Below are positions 1 to 8,378 of a stretch of 64,000 nt of DNA, piece after piece. The notes under the pieces are model-generated. The model saw only the letters and a program-made list of their open reading frames with translations. It ran no database searches and was not told the origin of the DNA. The stretch is from positions 62,001 through 126,000 of the forward strand of contig NZ_JAQTMS010000008.1 of NCBI RefSeq assembly GCF_028714215.1, written 5' to 3'. This DNA comes from Rhodoferax sp. (GTDB lineage: Bacteria; Pseudomonadota; Gammaproteobacteria; Burkholderiales; Burkholderiaceae_C). A program made the position numbers and the translations under genes. Each line of letters begins with the position of its first letter. Position 1 is the stretch's first letter.

Positions 1-458
1 TAATAGTCATGCGCATAGTGCAAGGCAAACATCACTTGCGTGAAGGCCCAGGATGACACAATGGTGAGCGCCGCCAGCGCCATGTGCAGATAGCGCAGCG
101 AGCCCTGCATATTCTTCACCACGGCCAGTTCGGCCACGATGGCCCCCAGGCACATCAGCGCTGCGCTGACCACCAGCACCAGCACCAGAATCCGGCCTTC
201 GTCCTGTTGCAGGGCGCGCACGCGCATCCTCTCGTGCGTCGACCAGAACATCATGCGGGCCGCCAGCAGCAGGTACAGACAGGCACCTACGTTCCAGCCG
301 ATGATGGCTTTTGTAATTGTTTGTTGCGCCAGCGCCGGCGGCAGCAGCCATGCCGTTGCCAGGCCAATGACGAGACACAGCAGAAGTCGGGGACGAGCCA
401 GCACCAGACGCACCAGCAAGGGTTTCGACTGGTGCGGATGAACAGGGGTTTGTGGCAT
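1..458 (-). CDS. DUF1345 family membrane protein (partial, C-terminus off the left edge)
   Basis: Reading the minus strand from an ATG at 458 gives an open frame that runs off the left edge. It has hydrophobic segments around residues 22-45, 52-70 and 92-115. The last visible part reads as a membrane helix followed by FALHYAHDY, which matches the pattern I associate with the DUF1345 family of small membrane proteins of unknown function. The alternative overlapping frames in this stretch are low-complexity shadows. The C-terminal part is missing, so only family membership is proposed. Confidence 0.7.
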   Translation of the reverse strand, partial: MPQTPVHPHQSKPLLVRLVLARPRLLLCLVIGLATAWLLPPALAQQTITKAIIGWNVGACLYLLLAARMMFWSTHERMRVRALQQDEGRILVLVLVVSAALMCLGAIVAELAVVKNMQGSLRYLHMALAALTIVSSWAFTQVMFALHYAHDY

Positions 459-610
459 GGCGTGGTCCAGGGGTGGCGGGTTTGGCGCTATCGTACACAC
501 TGCCGCGGGGCCGGTTTCCGGCGCAACCGGTGCTTACATATTTGGCACAAAGGTTTTACATTTACCCCTCAGAATCGCGCCTCAAGACGTCAACCAACCT
601 GAGGAACGAA

Positions 611-2278
611 ATGAAATACCACCATCTTGTTTGGGCCGTTTCCGCGAGTCTGCTGCTGGCGCTGGCCGGCTGCGGCGGCGGTTCTTCCGTCGCTGTCGAC
701 GCCACCCCGTCCGGTGCCAATCCCGGCGCCACCTCTTCCGGCGTGATCACCGCCTTTGGCAGCGTGTTCGTCAATGGCCATGAGTTCTCCACCGTCAACG
801 CCAGAGTCATGGACGACGACAGCGGCAATGCAGTGAGCTCGACCGTCGGGCTTGAAGTCGGCATGGTGGTGGATGTCAAGCCCGCCATGGCCAGCTCCAC
901 CAGCCACCCCGAGGCCAGCGAATTGCATGTGCACCCGCTGGCGCGGGGTTACGTCGATAGCTCGGACAGCGCGGCTGGCACCCTGACCGTGATGGGCCAA
1001 CGGGTACAGCTCACGTCCGCCACCAATTTCAGCGATCACCGTGCCTGTGTTGCCGCCACCCTCAATCCGTGCAGCGCCGTCACCGGCCAGTCCGGACTGC
1101 TGGCCACCAGCGGCGCCGGTGTCAGCGCCGTGGCCGGCAGTTACGTCACGGTGCATGGCTACCTGTTCGGCACCACGCCCGGCACAGCCAACATCGTCGC
1201 CACCCTGGTCGCGCTGGCCGACGCACCGGCCAGCGGCGCGTCGGATGTCAATTTCAAGGCCGAAGGCGTGGTCACGGCGACCGCCAGCTCCGCCCTCACC
1301 ATCGGGGGCTTGAGTGTCAATCTGTCGAACGCGGTGTGCCGCGTGGCCGGCGTTGCCAGCGACTGTTCCAGTGCCTTCAGCAGCGGGCAAGTGGTGGCCG
1401 TCATGGCCGCGCTGGCGCCCAGCCTGCCGGCCACGACGTTCATGGCCGAGAAGGCGCGCAAGGGATCCAAACTGGCCGTTGACGCAGTCGGCGCGACGGT
1501 TGAAGTCGAAGGCAGTGTCGCCAGTGTCAGCACTGCGCCCGCGGCGTTCGTCGTGCGGGGCATGAAGATCGACGCCTCTGCCCTGCCGGCCGGCAGCAGC
1601 CTGCCGGCCGTGGGTGACATCGTGCGCGTCGTCGGCACGCTGGCCAGTGGCGGCCAGTCGGTCACTGCCAGCAGCGTGACGCTGCTGCATGCGGCGGCCA
1701 GCGCCAGCGTCGGCCTGGAGGGCGATGCCAGCGCCGTGGCGGCCGGAGCCAGCGCCAACAGCTACCTGCTGACGCTGCTGGGCCAGCCGGTTGCCGTGAC
1801 GGCGCAGACCCGGCTGGCGGATCGCTCGACGCGGGACTGGGACCACCGTGATCCGGCCAGCAACCCGTTCAACATCAGCACCTTCCAGACCTATCTGGCG
1901 GCCAGCCCATCGCAGCACCTGATGGTGCGCGCGCAGTCCGACGCCAGCGGCAAGCTGAGCGCGCTGTCGGTCACCATCGTGCCGGCTTCCAGCCTGACCG
2001 GCGTCGCCGGCGTGGTCGATGCGACACCGGCCCCGGTCAACAGTGCCGCCACCGGCAGCGCCAGCACGTTTTCGATCCATGGCATTGCCGTCAGCGCCGA
2101 TCCGGTGGCCATTTTCCGGCCCCGCGGCAATGCCATGCAAAGCGTCGCGGCGGGCGATGAAGTGCTGGCACTGGGGACTTTTGCCGCTGGCCAGCTGAGC
2201 GTTGCGGCAGCGGCCAGCCGGAGCAACCTGGTGCTTGATTTTGGCGTGCCAACGCGGCGCGATCATGACCGCTTCTGA
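611..2278 (+). CDS. DUF5666 domain lipoprotein
   Basis: A 555-residue exported lipoprotein. The ATG at 611 is preceded by GAGGAACG and begins a signal peptide with a lipobox LAGC (Cys21); upstream in-frame starts would add a non-signal tail and are not preferred. The mature part is a series of small all-beta repeats, each starting with a pattern like GVITAFGSVFVNGHEF and containing GMVVDV, typical of DUF5666. The family is predicted to be envelope-associated with no known reaction. A small gene follows 17 bp later on the same strand, suggesting co-transcription. Confidence 0.85.
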   Translation: MKYHHLVWAVSASLLLALAGCGGGSSVAVDATPSGANPGATSSGVITAFGSVFVNGHEFSTVNARVMDDDSGNAVSSTVGLEVGMVVDVKPAMASSTSHPEASELHVHPLARGYVDSSDSAAGTLTVMGQRVQLTSATNFSDHRACVAATLNPCSAVTGQSGLLATSGAGVSAVAGSYVTVHGYLFGTTPGTANIVATLVALADAPASGASDVNFKAEGVVTATASSALTIGGLSVNLSNAVCRVAGVASDCSSAFSSGQVVAVMAALAPSLPATTFMAEKARKGSKLAVDAVGATVEVEGSVASVSTAPAAFVVRGMKIDASALPAGSSLPAVGDIVRVVGTLASGGQSVTASSVTLLHAAASASVGLEGDASAVAAGASANSYLLTLLGQPVAVTAQTRLADRSTRDWDHRDPASNPFNISTFQTYLAASPSQHLMVRAQSDASGKLSALSVTIVPASSLTGVAGVVDATPAPVNSAATGSASTFSIHGIAVSADPVAIFRPRGNAMQSVAAGDEVLALGTFAAGQLSVAAAASRSNLVLDFGVPTRRDHDRF

Positions 2279-2295
2279 GCGCGGCAGGGGTTCAC

Positions 2296-2712
2296 ATGAA
2301 GGTCCATGAAATGCCGCTGCCGCCCACTGCGCCGGCGTCCGAGACGGCGCTGGCGCAACTGGTGGCTGAAGTCTATGAGACGGCACCCCCAGCCGAGCGC
2401 AGCCGCCTGCTGGAGCATCTGCTGCGGCCCTTGGGCGTGCTGGCGCTGGTGGTGATCGCCGATGGCATCTTCGCGAAAATCAGGTTTCGCGGCGGCTGGC
2501 CGGATCTGCGGGTTCGCTTCGAAGACGCGCAGCACGTGCGGGCCAGTCATGTCGTCGCCCTGGTTGAGCGGGTCCAGCAAGTCAGCGTCGAATCGCTGGA
2601 CGGCCTGGCCCAGCTACTGCTGGCCTCGCCCATGATGACCAGCTCGGCCGCTGCCGTGTTGCTGGTAAGCGTGCTGCTGCAGCGCGCCAGAAACCGGGGC
2701 GCCGTTGATTGA
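2296..2712 (+). CDS. hypothetical protein
   Basis: A 138-residue protein of unknown function lying 17 bp after the DUF5666 lipoprotein gene and probably translated from the same message. The sequence is mainly helical, with a hydrophobic stretch around residues 46-56 (LGVLALVVIADGIF) and another near the C-terminus (residues 114-128). These could be short membrane or amphipathic helices. There is no clear signal peptide and no recognisable catalytic motif. Confidence 0.6.
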   Translation: MKVHEMPLPPTAPASETALAQLVAEVYETAPPAERSRLLEHLLRPLGVLALVVIADGIFAKIRFRGGWPDLRVRFEDAQHVRASHVVALVERVQQVSVESLDGLAQLLLASPMMTSSAAAVLLVSVLLQRARNRGAVD

Positions 2713-2805
2713 GAGACAGGCAGTTGGGAGAAGCTGGCCCGCGCCGGGCCTATTGGCTCCTACACTCGGGCCGGAATTTTCCTTCTTCGAAACCACAGTG
2801 AGGTC

Positions 2806-3261
2806 ATGCGGATGCCTTGTTATCGTGTCTTGCGCGCAGTCGTCGCCAGCGCCCTTGTCGGTGCCCTGGCGGCTTGCAGCGTGCTGCAACCGGATGCGCC
2901 GCTGGAGGCCTTCAGTACCCAACTGACGGGCTTGAACCAGGTGCCGCCGGTGGCCACACCGGCGACCGGCTATCTGGCCGCCGTGCTGAATAAGGACACC
3001 TTGCTGTTGCGCTGGAAGTTGTCCTTCAAGGGCCTCGGCGGGCCGGCCACGGCCGGCGATTTTCGAGGCCCGGCCGGCATTGGGGCCAATGCCAACAGCA
3101 TCCTGGCCTTCAAGGGCCCGGTCCGTAGCCCCCTGGAGGGCCAGGCCACCTTGACCCCGGCGCAGGCGGCCGACCTGATGGCCGGAAAATGGTACGTCAG
3201 CATTCACACTGCGGCCCATCCCGGCGGCGAGATTCGAGGGCAGATGATTTTGCGGCAGTAA
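2806..3261 (+). CDS. CHRD domain lipoprotein
   Basis: A 151-residue lipoprotein with signal peptide and lipobox LAAC (Cys24). The rest is one CHRD domain: the start LTGLNQVPPVATPATGYL and the end WYVSIHTAAHPGGEIRGQM are the diagnostic ends of this beta-rich family, first described in chordin. Bacterial CHRD proteins are extracellular or envelope proteins without known catalysis. A second ATG six bases downstream (2812) has better spacing to the GAGG upstream and may be the true start. Confidence 0.85.
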   Translation: MRMPCYRVLRAVVASALVGALAACSVLQPDAPLEAFSTQLTGLNQVPPVATPATGYLAAVLNKDTLLLRWKLSFKGLGGPATAGDFRGPAGIGANANSILAFKGPVRSPLEGQATLTPAQAADLMAGKWYVSIHTAAHPGGEIRGQMILRQ

Positions 3262-3334
3262 GAACTTGACATGCGCTGATCGGGGCGACAATGGGCGCTC
3301 ACGCCTTGCCCCGATTCTCTGAAAGCGCTCACCG

Positions 3335-4261
3335 ATGGCCAGTAGCCTGCTTGCCCTGATTGACGATATTGCCAGCGTCCTGGACGATGTGGCGCTGTTG
3401 ACCCAGCTCGCAGCGAAGAAAACCGTGGGCGTGCTGGGCGACGATCTGGCCCTCAACGCGCAGCAGGTGGCCGGTGTCAAGGCAGACCGTGAACTGCCGG
3501 TGGTCTGGGCCGTCTGCAAAGGCTCGTTTCTCAACAAGGCCATTCTGGTGCCGGCCGCCCTGCTCATCAGCGCCTTGATCCCCTGGGCGGTGATGCCGTT
3601 ATTGATGCTGGGCGGTGCTTTTCTGTGCTTCGAGGGATTCGAAAAACTGGCGCACAAGTTTTTCACCAGCCAGGCCGAGGACGCGCTGCACCACGCGCAA
3701 CTGGTGCAGGCGCTGGCCGACCCCAGCATCGACCTGGCGGCGCTGGAGCAGGAAAAAATCAAGGGCGCGGTGCGCACCGATTTCATTTTGTCGGCCGAGA
3801 TCATCGTCCTCACGCTGGGCACCGTGCAAGCCAGTTCGTTTGCCACGCAAGTGGCCGTGCTGGCCGGCATTGCCGCGCTGATGACGGCCGGCGTATACGG
3901 CCTGGTGGCTTGCATCGTCAAGCTGGACGACGCCGGACTCTATCTCAGCCAACAGCCTGGTGACGGTCTGGCGGAGCGTCTTCTGCGCGGCATCGGGCGG
4001 GCCATTCTCCGGTCCGCGCCTTATCTGATGAAAGGCTTGTCGGTGGCCGGAACGGCGGCCATGTTTCTGGTCGGGGGCGGCATCTTGCTGCACGGCATTC
4101 CGGTGGCGCGCAGCCTGATCCAACCGTTGAGCGCGGGCTTGGCTGTGGCACTGCAACCCTTGATGGTGCTGGCGCTGGACGCCGCTGCCGGCATTCTGGC
4201 GGGCGCGCTGGTGCTGGTGGGTGTGACTTTGATGAAACGGCTGCGGCAGTATTTTCCTTAG
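3335..4261 (+). CDS. DUF808 family inner-membrane protein (YedI-like)
   Basis: A 308-residue multi-spanning membrane protein. The N-terminus (SLLALIDDIASVLDDVALL, then KKTVGVLGDDLALNAQQV) is the signature of the DUF808/YedI family, followed by about six hydrophobic segments, for example around residues 65-90, 148-165, 170-190 and 230-300. The length matches the family. Its function is unknown; members are sometimes called putative transporters. It converges with the downstream lyase gene, leaving only 17 bp between stops. Confidence 0.88.
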   Translation: MASSLLALIDDIASVLDDVALLTQLAAKKTVGVLGDDLALNAQQVAGVKADRELPVVWAVCKGSFLNKAILVPAALLISALIPWAVMPLLMLGGAFLCFEGFEKLAHKFFTSQAEDALHHAQLVQALADPSIDLAALEQEKIKGAVRTDFILSAEIIVLTLGTVQASSFATQVAVLAGIAALMTAGVYGLVACIVKLDDAGLYLSQQPGDGLAERLLRGIGRAILRSAPYLMKGLSVAGTAAMFLVGGGILLHGIPVARSLIQPLSAGLAVALQPLMVLALDAAAGILAGALVLVGVTLMKRLRQYFP

Positions 4262-4278
4262 GCCTGCCGTTCACCCGA

Positions 4279-5865
4279 TCAGGGTTCCAGGTACTTGAAG
4301 AAGGCGCTGTTGAGTTTGGCCTCGGCCGCTATCAACCCGGCGTTGCGCTGGGCCAGCCAGGTCTGGTCACGCGCCAGCGATTCACCTGCCAGGGCCAGCA
4401 TGCGTTTGACCTCGGCCGGTTGCGGGCCGCCGATACCGACCCGGCTGCGCACCATGTCGTCGGGCGCTAGCGTGGCCCGGAACACCGGCTCGCTCAGGGG
4501 CAAGCGGCTGTCCGTCAAGCCGTCCTGTCGGATTGCCTGGGCGTACAGTTCGACCGCCCTGGCATAGGGGAACTGGCTGGGGCTCAGGTTATTCTTGCGG
4601 GCATCGGTGACCACCAGACTGGCAAAGTGATGGCCTATGCGGAACGGCACCTGGTGCAGGCGCTGCAGCGTTTCGGCCAGCTCCATGGAGGTGGTCCAGT
4701 CGCCGTTGAGTTCCTCCAATGAGCGCTGGGGGTCCACCTTCAGCGCCTTGAGCACAGCGACGAACTGGTTCAGCATTTCCACCGCCGACAGATAGGTGCG
4801 GGGCACTTCTTCCTTGTAGTCGGTCATGCCCGGCGTCACATTGTGGGCGTGCAGGGTAGCCCACTGGGCCAGCGCCACCACATCCGAGGCCTTGGTCCGG
4901 GCGCCCATGATGAGACCCGGATTCTGCTTTTGCGGCATGGCGCTGCTGGTGTAGGTCTGGCTGGTGTCGAGCAGAATCCAGGGCCGGCTCTGGTGGTACT
5001 GGGTGTGCAGGTCCTGCATCATGGCGCCGATCCGCAGCGCCACCGAGCCGACGATGTTGGCGGCCTCGATCGGCACGTCGTAGGAGATCACCTGGCCCGC
5101 GTCGTAGGAGTTCAGCACCAGGCCGTCAAAACCCAGCAACTCCGCGAGCCGGTTGCGGTTCAGCGGCCAACTGGAATTGGCCAGCACGGCGGTCCCCATG
5201 GGGCTCAGGTTCAGGCGTGCATAAAGTTCCCGGATGCGCTGGCTGTCGCGGGCAAACGAATCGGCAAAAGCCAGCAGGTAGTGCGCGTAGCTGACCGGCT
5301 GCGCTTGCACGCCGTTGGTGTAGGCCGGCACGTAAGTGTCCACGTTGTGGCTCGCAAGATCGAGCAGCGCCAGCCGCGCTTGCAGCAACGCCTCGGCCGT
5401 GTCCAGCACGGCGGTGCGCAACTGCGCTACCCGGTAGGTCGCCAGCATGTCCTGGCGGCTGCGGCCGGAGTGGATCAGGGTCGCTTCGGGGCCGGCTTTT
5501 TCGGAGATTATTTTCTCGATTTGCAGCACGTCCCTGGGCCGTTTGCCACCCGGCTGATCGGCCTGCCGGATCGAATAAATGACCCCTTCGGCAATCGGCC
5601 GGGCCAGCCGCGCGGGAATGATGCCTTCTTCCAGCAGCATGACGGTGGAGGCCATGTTGATGCGGCCCAGCCAGTAAAACTGATCCTGCGCTTTGGCCCG
5701 GGCGCTGGTGGCGTCCTTGCTGACGCTGCCGCGCAGGCGGTTGGCCTCGGCCTCGCATTGGGCGGTGGTTCGGCAGGCCGTATCGCGGATGTCGGCTACC
5801 GCGGCGCACAGCGGGGCCAGCGTCAGCGCCAGCAGCGCCGTCAGTTTCAGGTCAATCGCTTTCAT
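4279..5865 (-). CDS. exported argininosuccinate-lyase-like enzyme (fumarase/aspartase superfamily)
   Basis: A 528-residue member of the fumarase/aspartase superfamily. HSGRSRQD (132-139) and the flexible-loop signature SSAMPQKQNPG (307-317, carrying the serine base of this superfamily) match argininosuccinate lyase. Two features are odd. The N-terminus is a convincing signal peptide (hydrophobic residues 8-22, cleavage near AVA at 22-24), whereas ArgH is cytosolic. The segment that in ArgH reads YTHLQRAQP, with a catalytic histidine, reads YTNGVQAQP here (182-190). The gene follows a TonB receptor by 45 bp on the same strand. I infer a periplasmic lyase acting on an amino-dicarboxylate adduct rather than arginine biosynthesis. 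Confidence 0.82.
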   Translation of the reverse strand: MKAIDLKLTALLALTLAPLCAAVADIRDTACRTTAQCEAEANRLRGSVSKDATSARAKAQDQFYWLGRINMASTVMLLEEGIIPARLARPIAEGVIYSIRQADQPGGKRPRDVLQIEKIISEKAGPEATLIHSGRSRQDMLATYRVAQLRTAVLDTAEALLQARLALLDLASHNVDTYVPAYTNGVQAQPVSYAHYLLAFADSFARDSQRIRELYARLNLSPMGTAVLANSSWPLNRNRLAELLGFDGLVLNSYDAGQVISYDVPIEAANIVGSVALRIGAMMQDLHTQYHQSRPWILLDTSQTYTSSAMPQKQNPGLIMGARTKASDVVALAQWATLHAHNVTPGMTDYKEEVPRTYLSAVEMLNQFVAVLKALKVDPQRSLEELNGDWTTSMELAETLQRLHQVPFRIGHHFASLVVTDARKNNLSPSQFPYARAVELYAQAIRQDGLTDSRLPLSEPVFRATLAPDDMVRSRVGIGGPQPAEVKRMLALAGESLARDQTWLAQRNAGLIAAEAKLNSAFFKYLEP

Positions 5866-5910
5866 GTCACCGACTCCTTGCGAGGTTTGTAAACAACGGC
5901 CCGGCGCTTG

Positions 5911-8247
5911 CTACAGCTTGAGTTCCAGCCGCACCTGCAGGCTGGGCCAGGATGGCGAACTGGTGCTGCCGGTCTCGCGCAAGGCCTGGCCGGCAGCGTT
6001 GCTCGATTCCAGCGTGTTGGTCGTCACGTAGTCGCGCGCCGCCAGGTTGCCCAGCGTGACGCGCAGTTGGCTGCTGGTGCTGAGGGTCCACAAGACAAAG
6101 GCGTCGAGCACCAGCTTGGCGCCCTGGACGATGCGTTGGTCGTCGCTCAGGCGGGTACTGTAGCCGGGGGTCCAGTTGAGGTTGCCGCCAAACGTCAGTG
6201 GCAGTTCGCGCAAGCGGTAGTCGGCGCCCAGGTTGAGGGTGCCGTCGGGTTGCTGTGAGAGCCGGTTGTCGGGCGCCGGCACGCCTTGCACGCGCGATGC
6301 GAACAGGCTGGCATTGGCCCGCACGTCGACCCTTGGCGCGTTGGGCCACAGCTCGCTGGCGCGGAACTTGGCCTCCAGCTCCAGCCCCTGGGTGATGGCG
6401 TCGCCGATATTCTGCAGCCGCGCCACCCAGCGTGGCTGGTCGGCCCAGGAGACCGTCTCCAGTGTGGTCTGACTGCGCATCAGGTTGTTGATGTGGCGGT
6501 AGAACAGATTGGCGCTGAGCATGCCGCTGCCGGGCAGATAGCGCTCGATGGCCAGGTCCAGGCCGCTGGCCAGCTCCGGCTTGAGGGCCGGATTGCCGGC
6601 CCGATCGGGATGGATCTCGTCGTTTGCGCCACGGCCGGGGAACATGGGGTTGATGCTGGGCCGGGCAATCAGGTCCTGCAAATTGGGCGAGCGGTAGCTG
6701 CGCGTCAGGCTGGCCCGAATCTGGTCCCGGCCCTCGGGATCGAACTTCCACACCGCATGCAGCAGCGGCGTCCAGACGCTGCTGCGGTTGCTGATGTCGG
6801 GCGTCCCGGCCGTCGGCGTGCCCTGAGTGCTGATGCCTTCCCAGCGCAGGCCCGCATGGGCCGCGAACTGCGGCGTGATCGACCATTCGTCCTGCGCATA
6901 GAGCGCGGCGCGCAGGCTGGCGGCCGTCAGATTGCCATCGAACTCGGTCAGCGGCGACTCGCCATCGAGCAAGGTGCTGGCGGTCTCGCGGCGCCGGTTG
7001 TTCTGCAACTCGGCGCCGCCGACCAGGCTGTGATCGTTGGCCAGGGTGGTGGTCAGCTTGGCGCTGGCGCTGAAAGACAGGTCGTGCTGGTCCGACTGAT
7101 TGTCGAAGCGGCCGACCGAGGGACCGGAGCCGAAGTTCTGCCGCGTGGAAGTGTTGTCCCAATCGCTCTGGCCCAGGTTGGCGCGCAGCAGCCAGTTGCC
7201 GCCGTCTTCCAGCCGGTGCGTCCACTGGAGGCCCAGGCGCCGGCTGCTGAACTGGCTGGCGCCGGAGCCGGTCGTGCCGTCATAGGGCGCCACGCCGCCC
7301 GTTTGCTGCAGGCTGCTGCTACTGCTGCTGCTGCCCTGCGAGTGCAGCAACATGGGCGTCAGTACCAGGGTGTCACCGTTGTCGCCGCGCCATTGCAGCC
7401 GGGCGTTGGCCTGCATGCCGTCGCGCTGGCCCATGGACTGGGTGCGCTCGGTCTGGTCAATCAGCTCGCCGCTGACCAGGTTTTCGGTCAGGTTATGGCT
7501 GCTGTAATCGTTCTTGCGCTCGCTGTGCTGGGCCGACAGCGAGAAGTTGTAGATCCAGGCGCCCACCGCATCGTTGCGCGTCCAGGACAAGCCCGGTTGC
7601 CGGTTGCCGTTCTCCAGGCCGACGCCGACCCGAAGGTCGTTGAGCTTTTTGCTGTAGCCGCCCCGGGTGATGATGTTGATGGTGCCGGCAATGGCGCGGG
7701 CACCGGTTTCGGCGGTCGGCGCGCGCAGGATTTCGATGCGCTCGATTTGTTCCGGCGAGAGCTCGTCCAGCGAGAAACCGCGCGGCGCCGGTTCGCCGTC
7801 AATCAGGATCTGGGTGTAGCCGCCGCCCAGGCCGCGCATGCGCGGTGCGCCGCCGCGCCCCGGGCGCCCCGGCATGGTGACGCCCGGCAGGCGTTTGAGC
7901 AGTTCGCCCAGGGTGCTGTCGCCAAAGCGCTCGATGTCGTCACGCCCGACGATGATCTTGCTGGCGGTGGCCTGGCGCCGGCTCTGGGTCTCGTCGAGCG
8001 CCGTGCCGGTAACGGTTACGCGCTGCAATTCGCCAGCGCTGCGGCGTGGCGCCGCTCGGGTCTGCGGGCCCGCCTTGGGCCCGCCGTCCGGCGCCGCGGC
8101 GGGCGCTGTGTCGTCGACTGCCTTGGCCGCTTCCCGCGGCTCGGTCTGGGCCTGCACACAGGGCACAGCTGCCACTACCGACAGACCTAGCAACAGGCCC
8201 TTTAGCAGCCCGGATGGAGGGCCGACGAGGTAGGTTTTGGCAAACAT
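5911..8247 (-). CDS. TonB-dependent outer-membrane receptor
   Basis: A 778-residue TonB-dependent receptor. The start at 8247 (MFAKTYLV) gives a clean signal peptide ending near VQAQ; an upstream in-frame ATG adds 11 unlikely residues. The plug domain is clear, with LGELLKRLPGVTM, then QILIDGEPAPRG, and the end ARAIAGTINIITRGG. The rest is a long beta-barrel finishing in alternating hydrophobic residues (LQVRLELKL). There is no N-terminal STN signalling domain. The substrate is unknown; siderophores or other metal chelates are the usual cargo. It is the first gene of a two-gene unit with the exported lyase. Confidence 0.9.
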   Translation of the reverse strand: MFAKTYLVGPPSGLLKGLLLGLSVVAAVPCVQAQTEPREAAKAVDDTAPAAAPDGGPKAGPQTRAAPRRSAGELQRVTVTGTALDETQSRRQATASKIIVGRDDIERFGDSTLGELLKRLPGVTMPGRPGRGGAPRMRGLGGGYTQILIDGEPAPRGFSLDELSPEQIERIEILRAPTAETGARAIAGTINIITRGGYSKKLNDLRVGVGLENGNRQPGLSWTRNDAVGAWIYNFSLSAQHSERKNDYSSHNLTENLVSGELIDQTERTQSMGQRDGMQANARLQWRGDNGDTLVLTPMLLHSQGSSSSSSSLQQTGGVAPYDGTTGSGASQFSSRRLGLQWTHRLEDGGNWLLRANLGQSDWDNTSTRQNFGSGPSVGRFDNQSDQHDLSFSASAKLTTTLANDHSLVGGAELQNNRRRETASTLLDGESPLTEFDGNLTAASLRAALYAQDEWSITPQFAAHAGLRWEGISTQGTPTAGTPDISNRSSVWTPLLHAVWKFDPEGRDQIRASLTRSYRSPNLQDLIARPSINPMFPGRGANDEIHPDRAGNPALKPELASGLDLAIERYLPGSGMLSANLFYRHINNLMRSQTTLETVSWADQPRWVARLQNIGDAITQGLELEAKFRASELWPNAPRVDVRANASLFASRVQGVPAPDNRLSQQPDGTLNLGADYRLRELPLTFGGNLNWTPGYSTRLSDDQRIVQGAKLVLDAFVLWTLSTSSQLRVTLGNLAARDYVTTNTLESSNAAGQALRETGSTSSPSWPSLQVRLELKL

Positions 8248-8378
8248 GCGGGCGATTATCCGAGGCCTGTGTAAAGCCACGGTAACTTATGTGCCTTGGC
8301 GTACAGACCGCCACAGTCAATCAGCGGATATTTCCATTTCCGGTCGCTCAATTGACCGTGCTCCGTACAAGGAACAAG

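Noticed and set aside
590..2386. Long minus-strand open frame of 598 codons opposite the DUF5666 gene
   Set aside because: Its translation is low-complexity (rich in Gly, Arg, His, Ala), a usual antisense shadow of a GC-rich gene; the plus strand has a lipobox and domain repeats.
6286..8190. Long plus-strand open frame opposite the TonB receptor
   Set aside because: No ribosome site and shadow-type composition; the minus strand has clear plug and barrel features.
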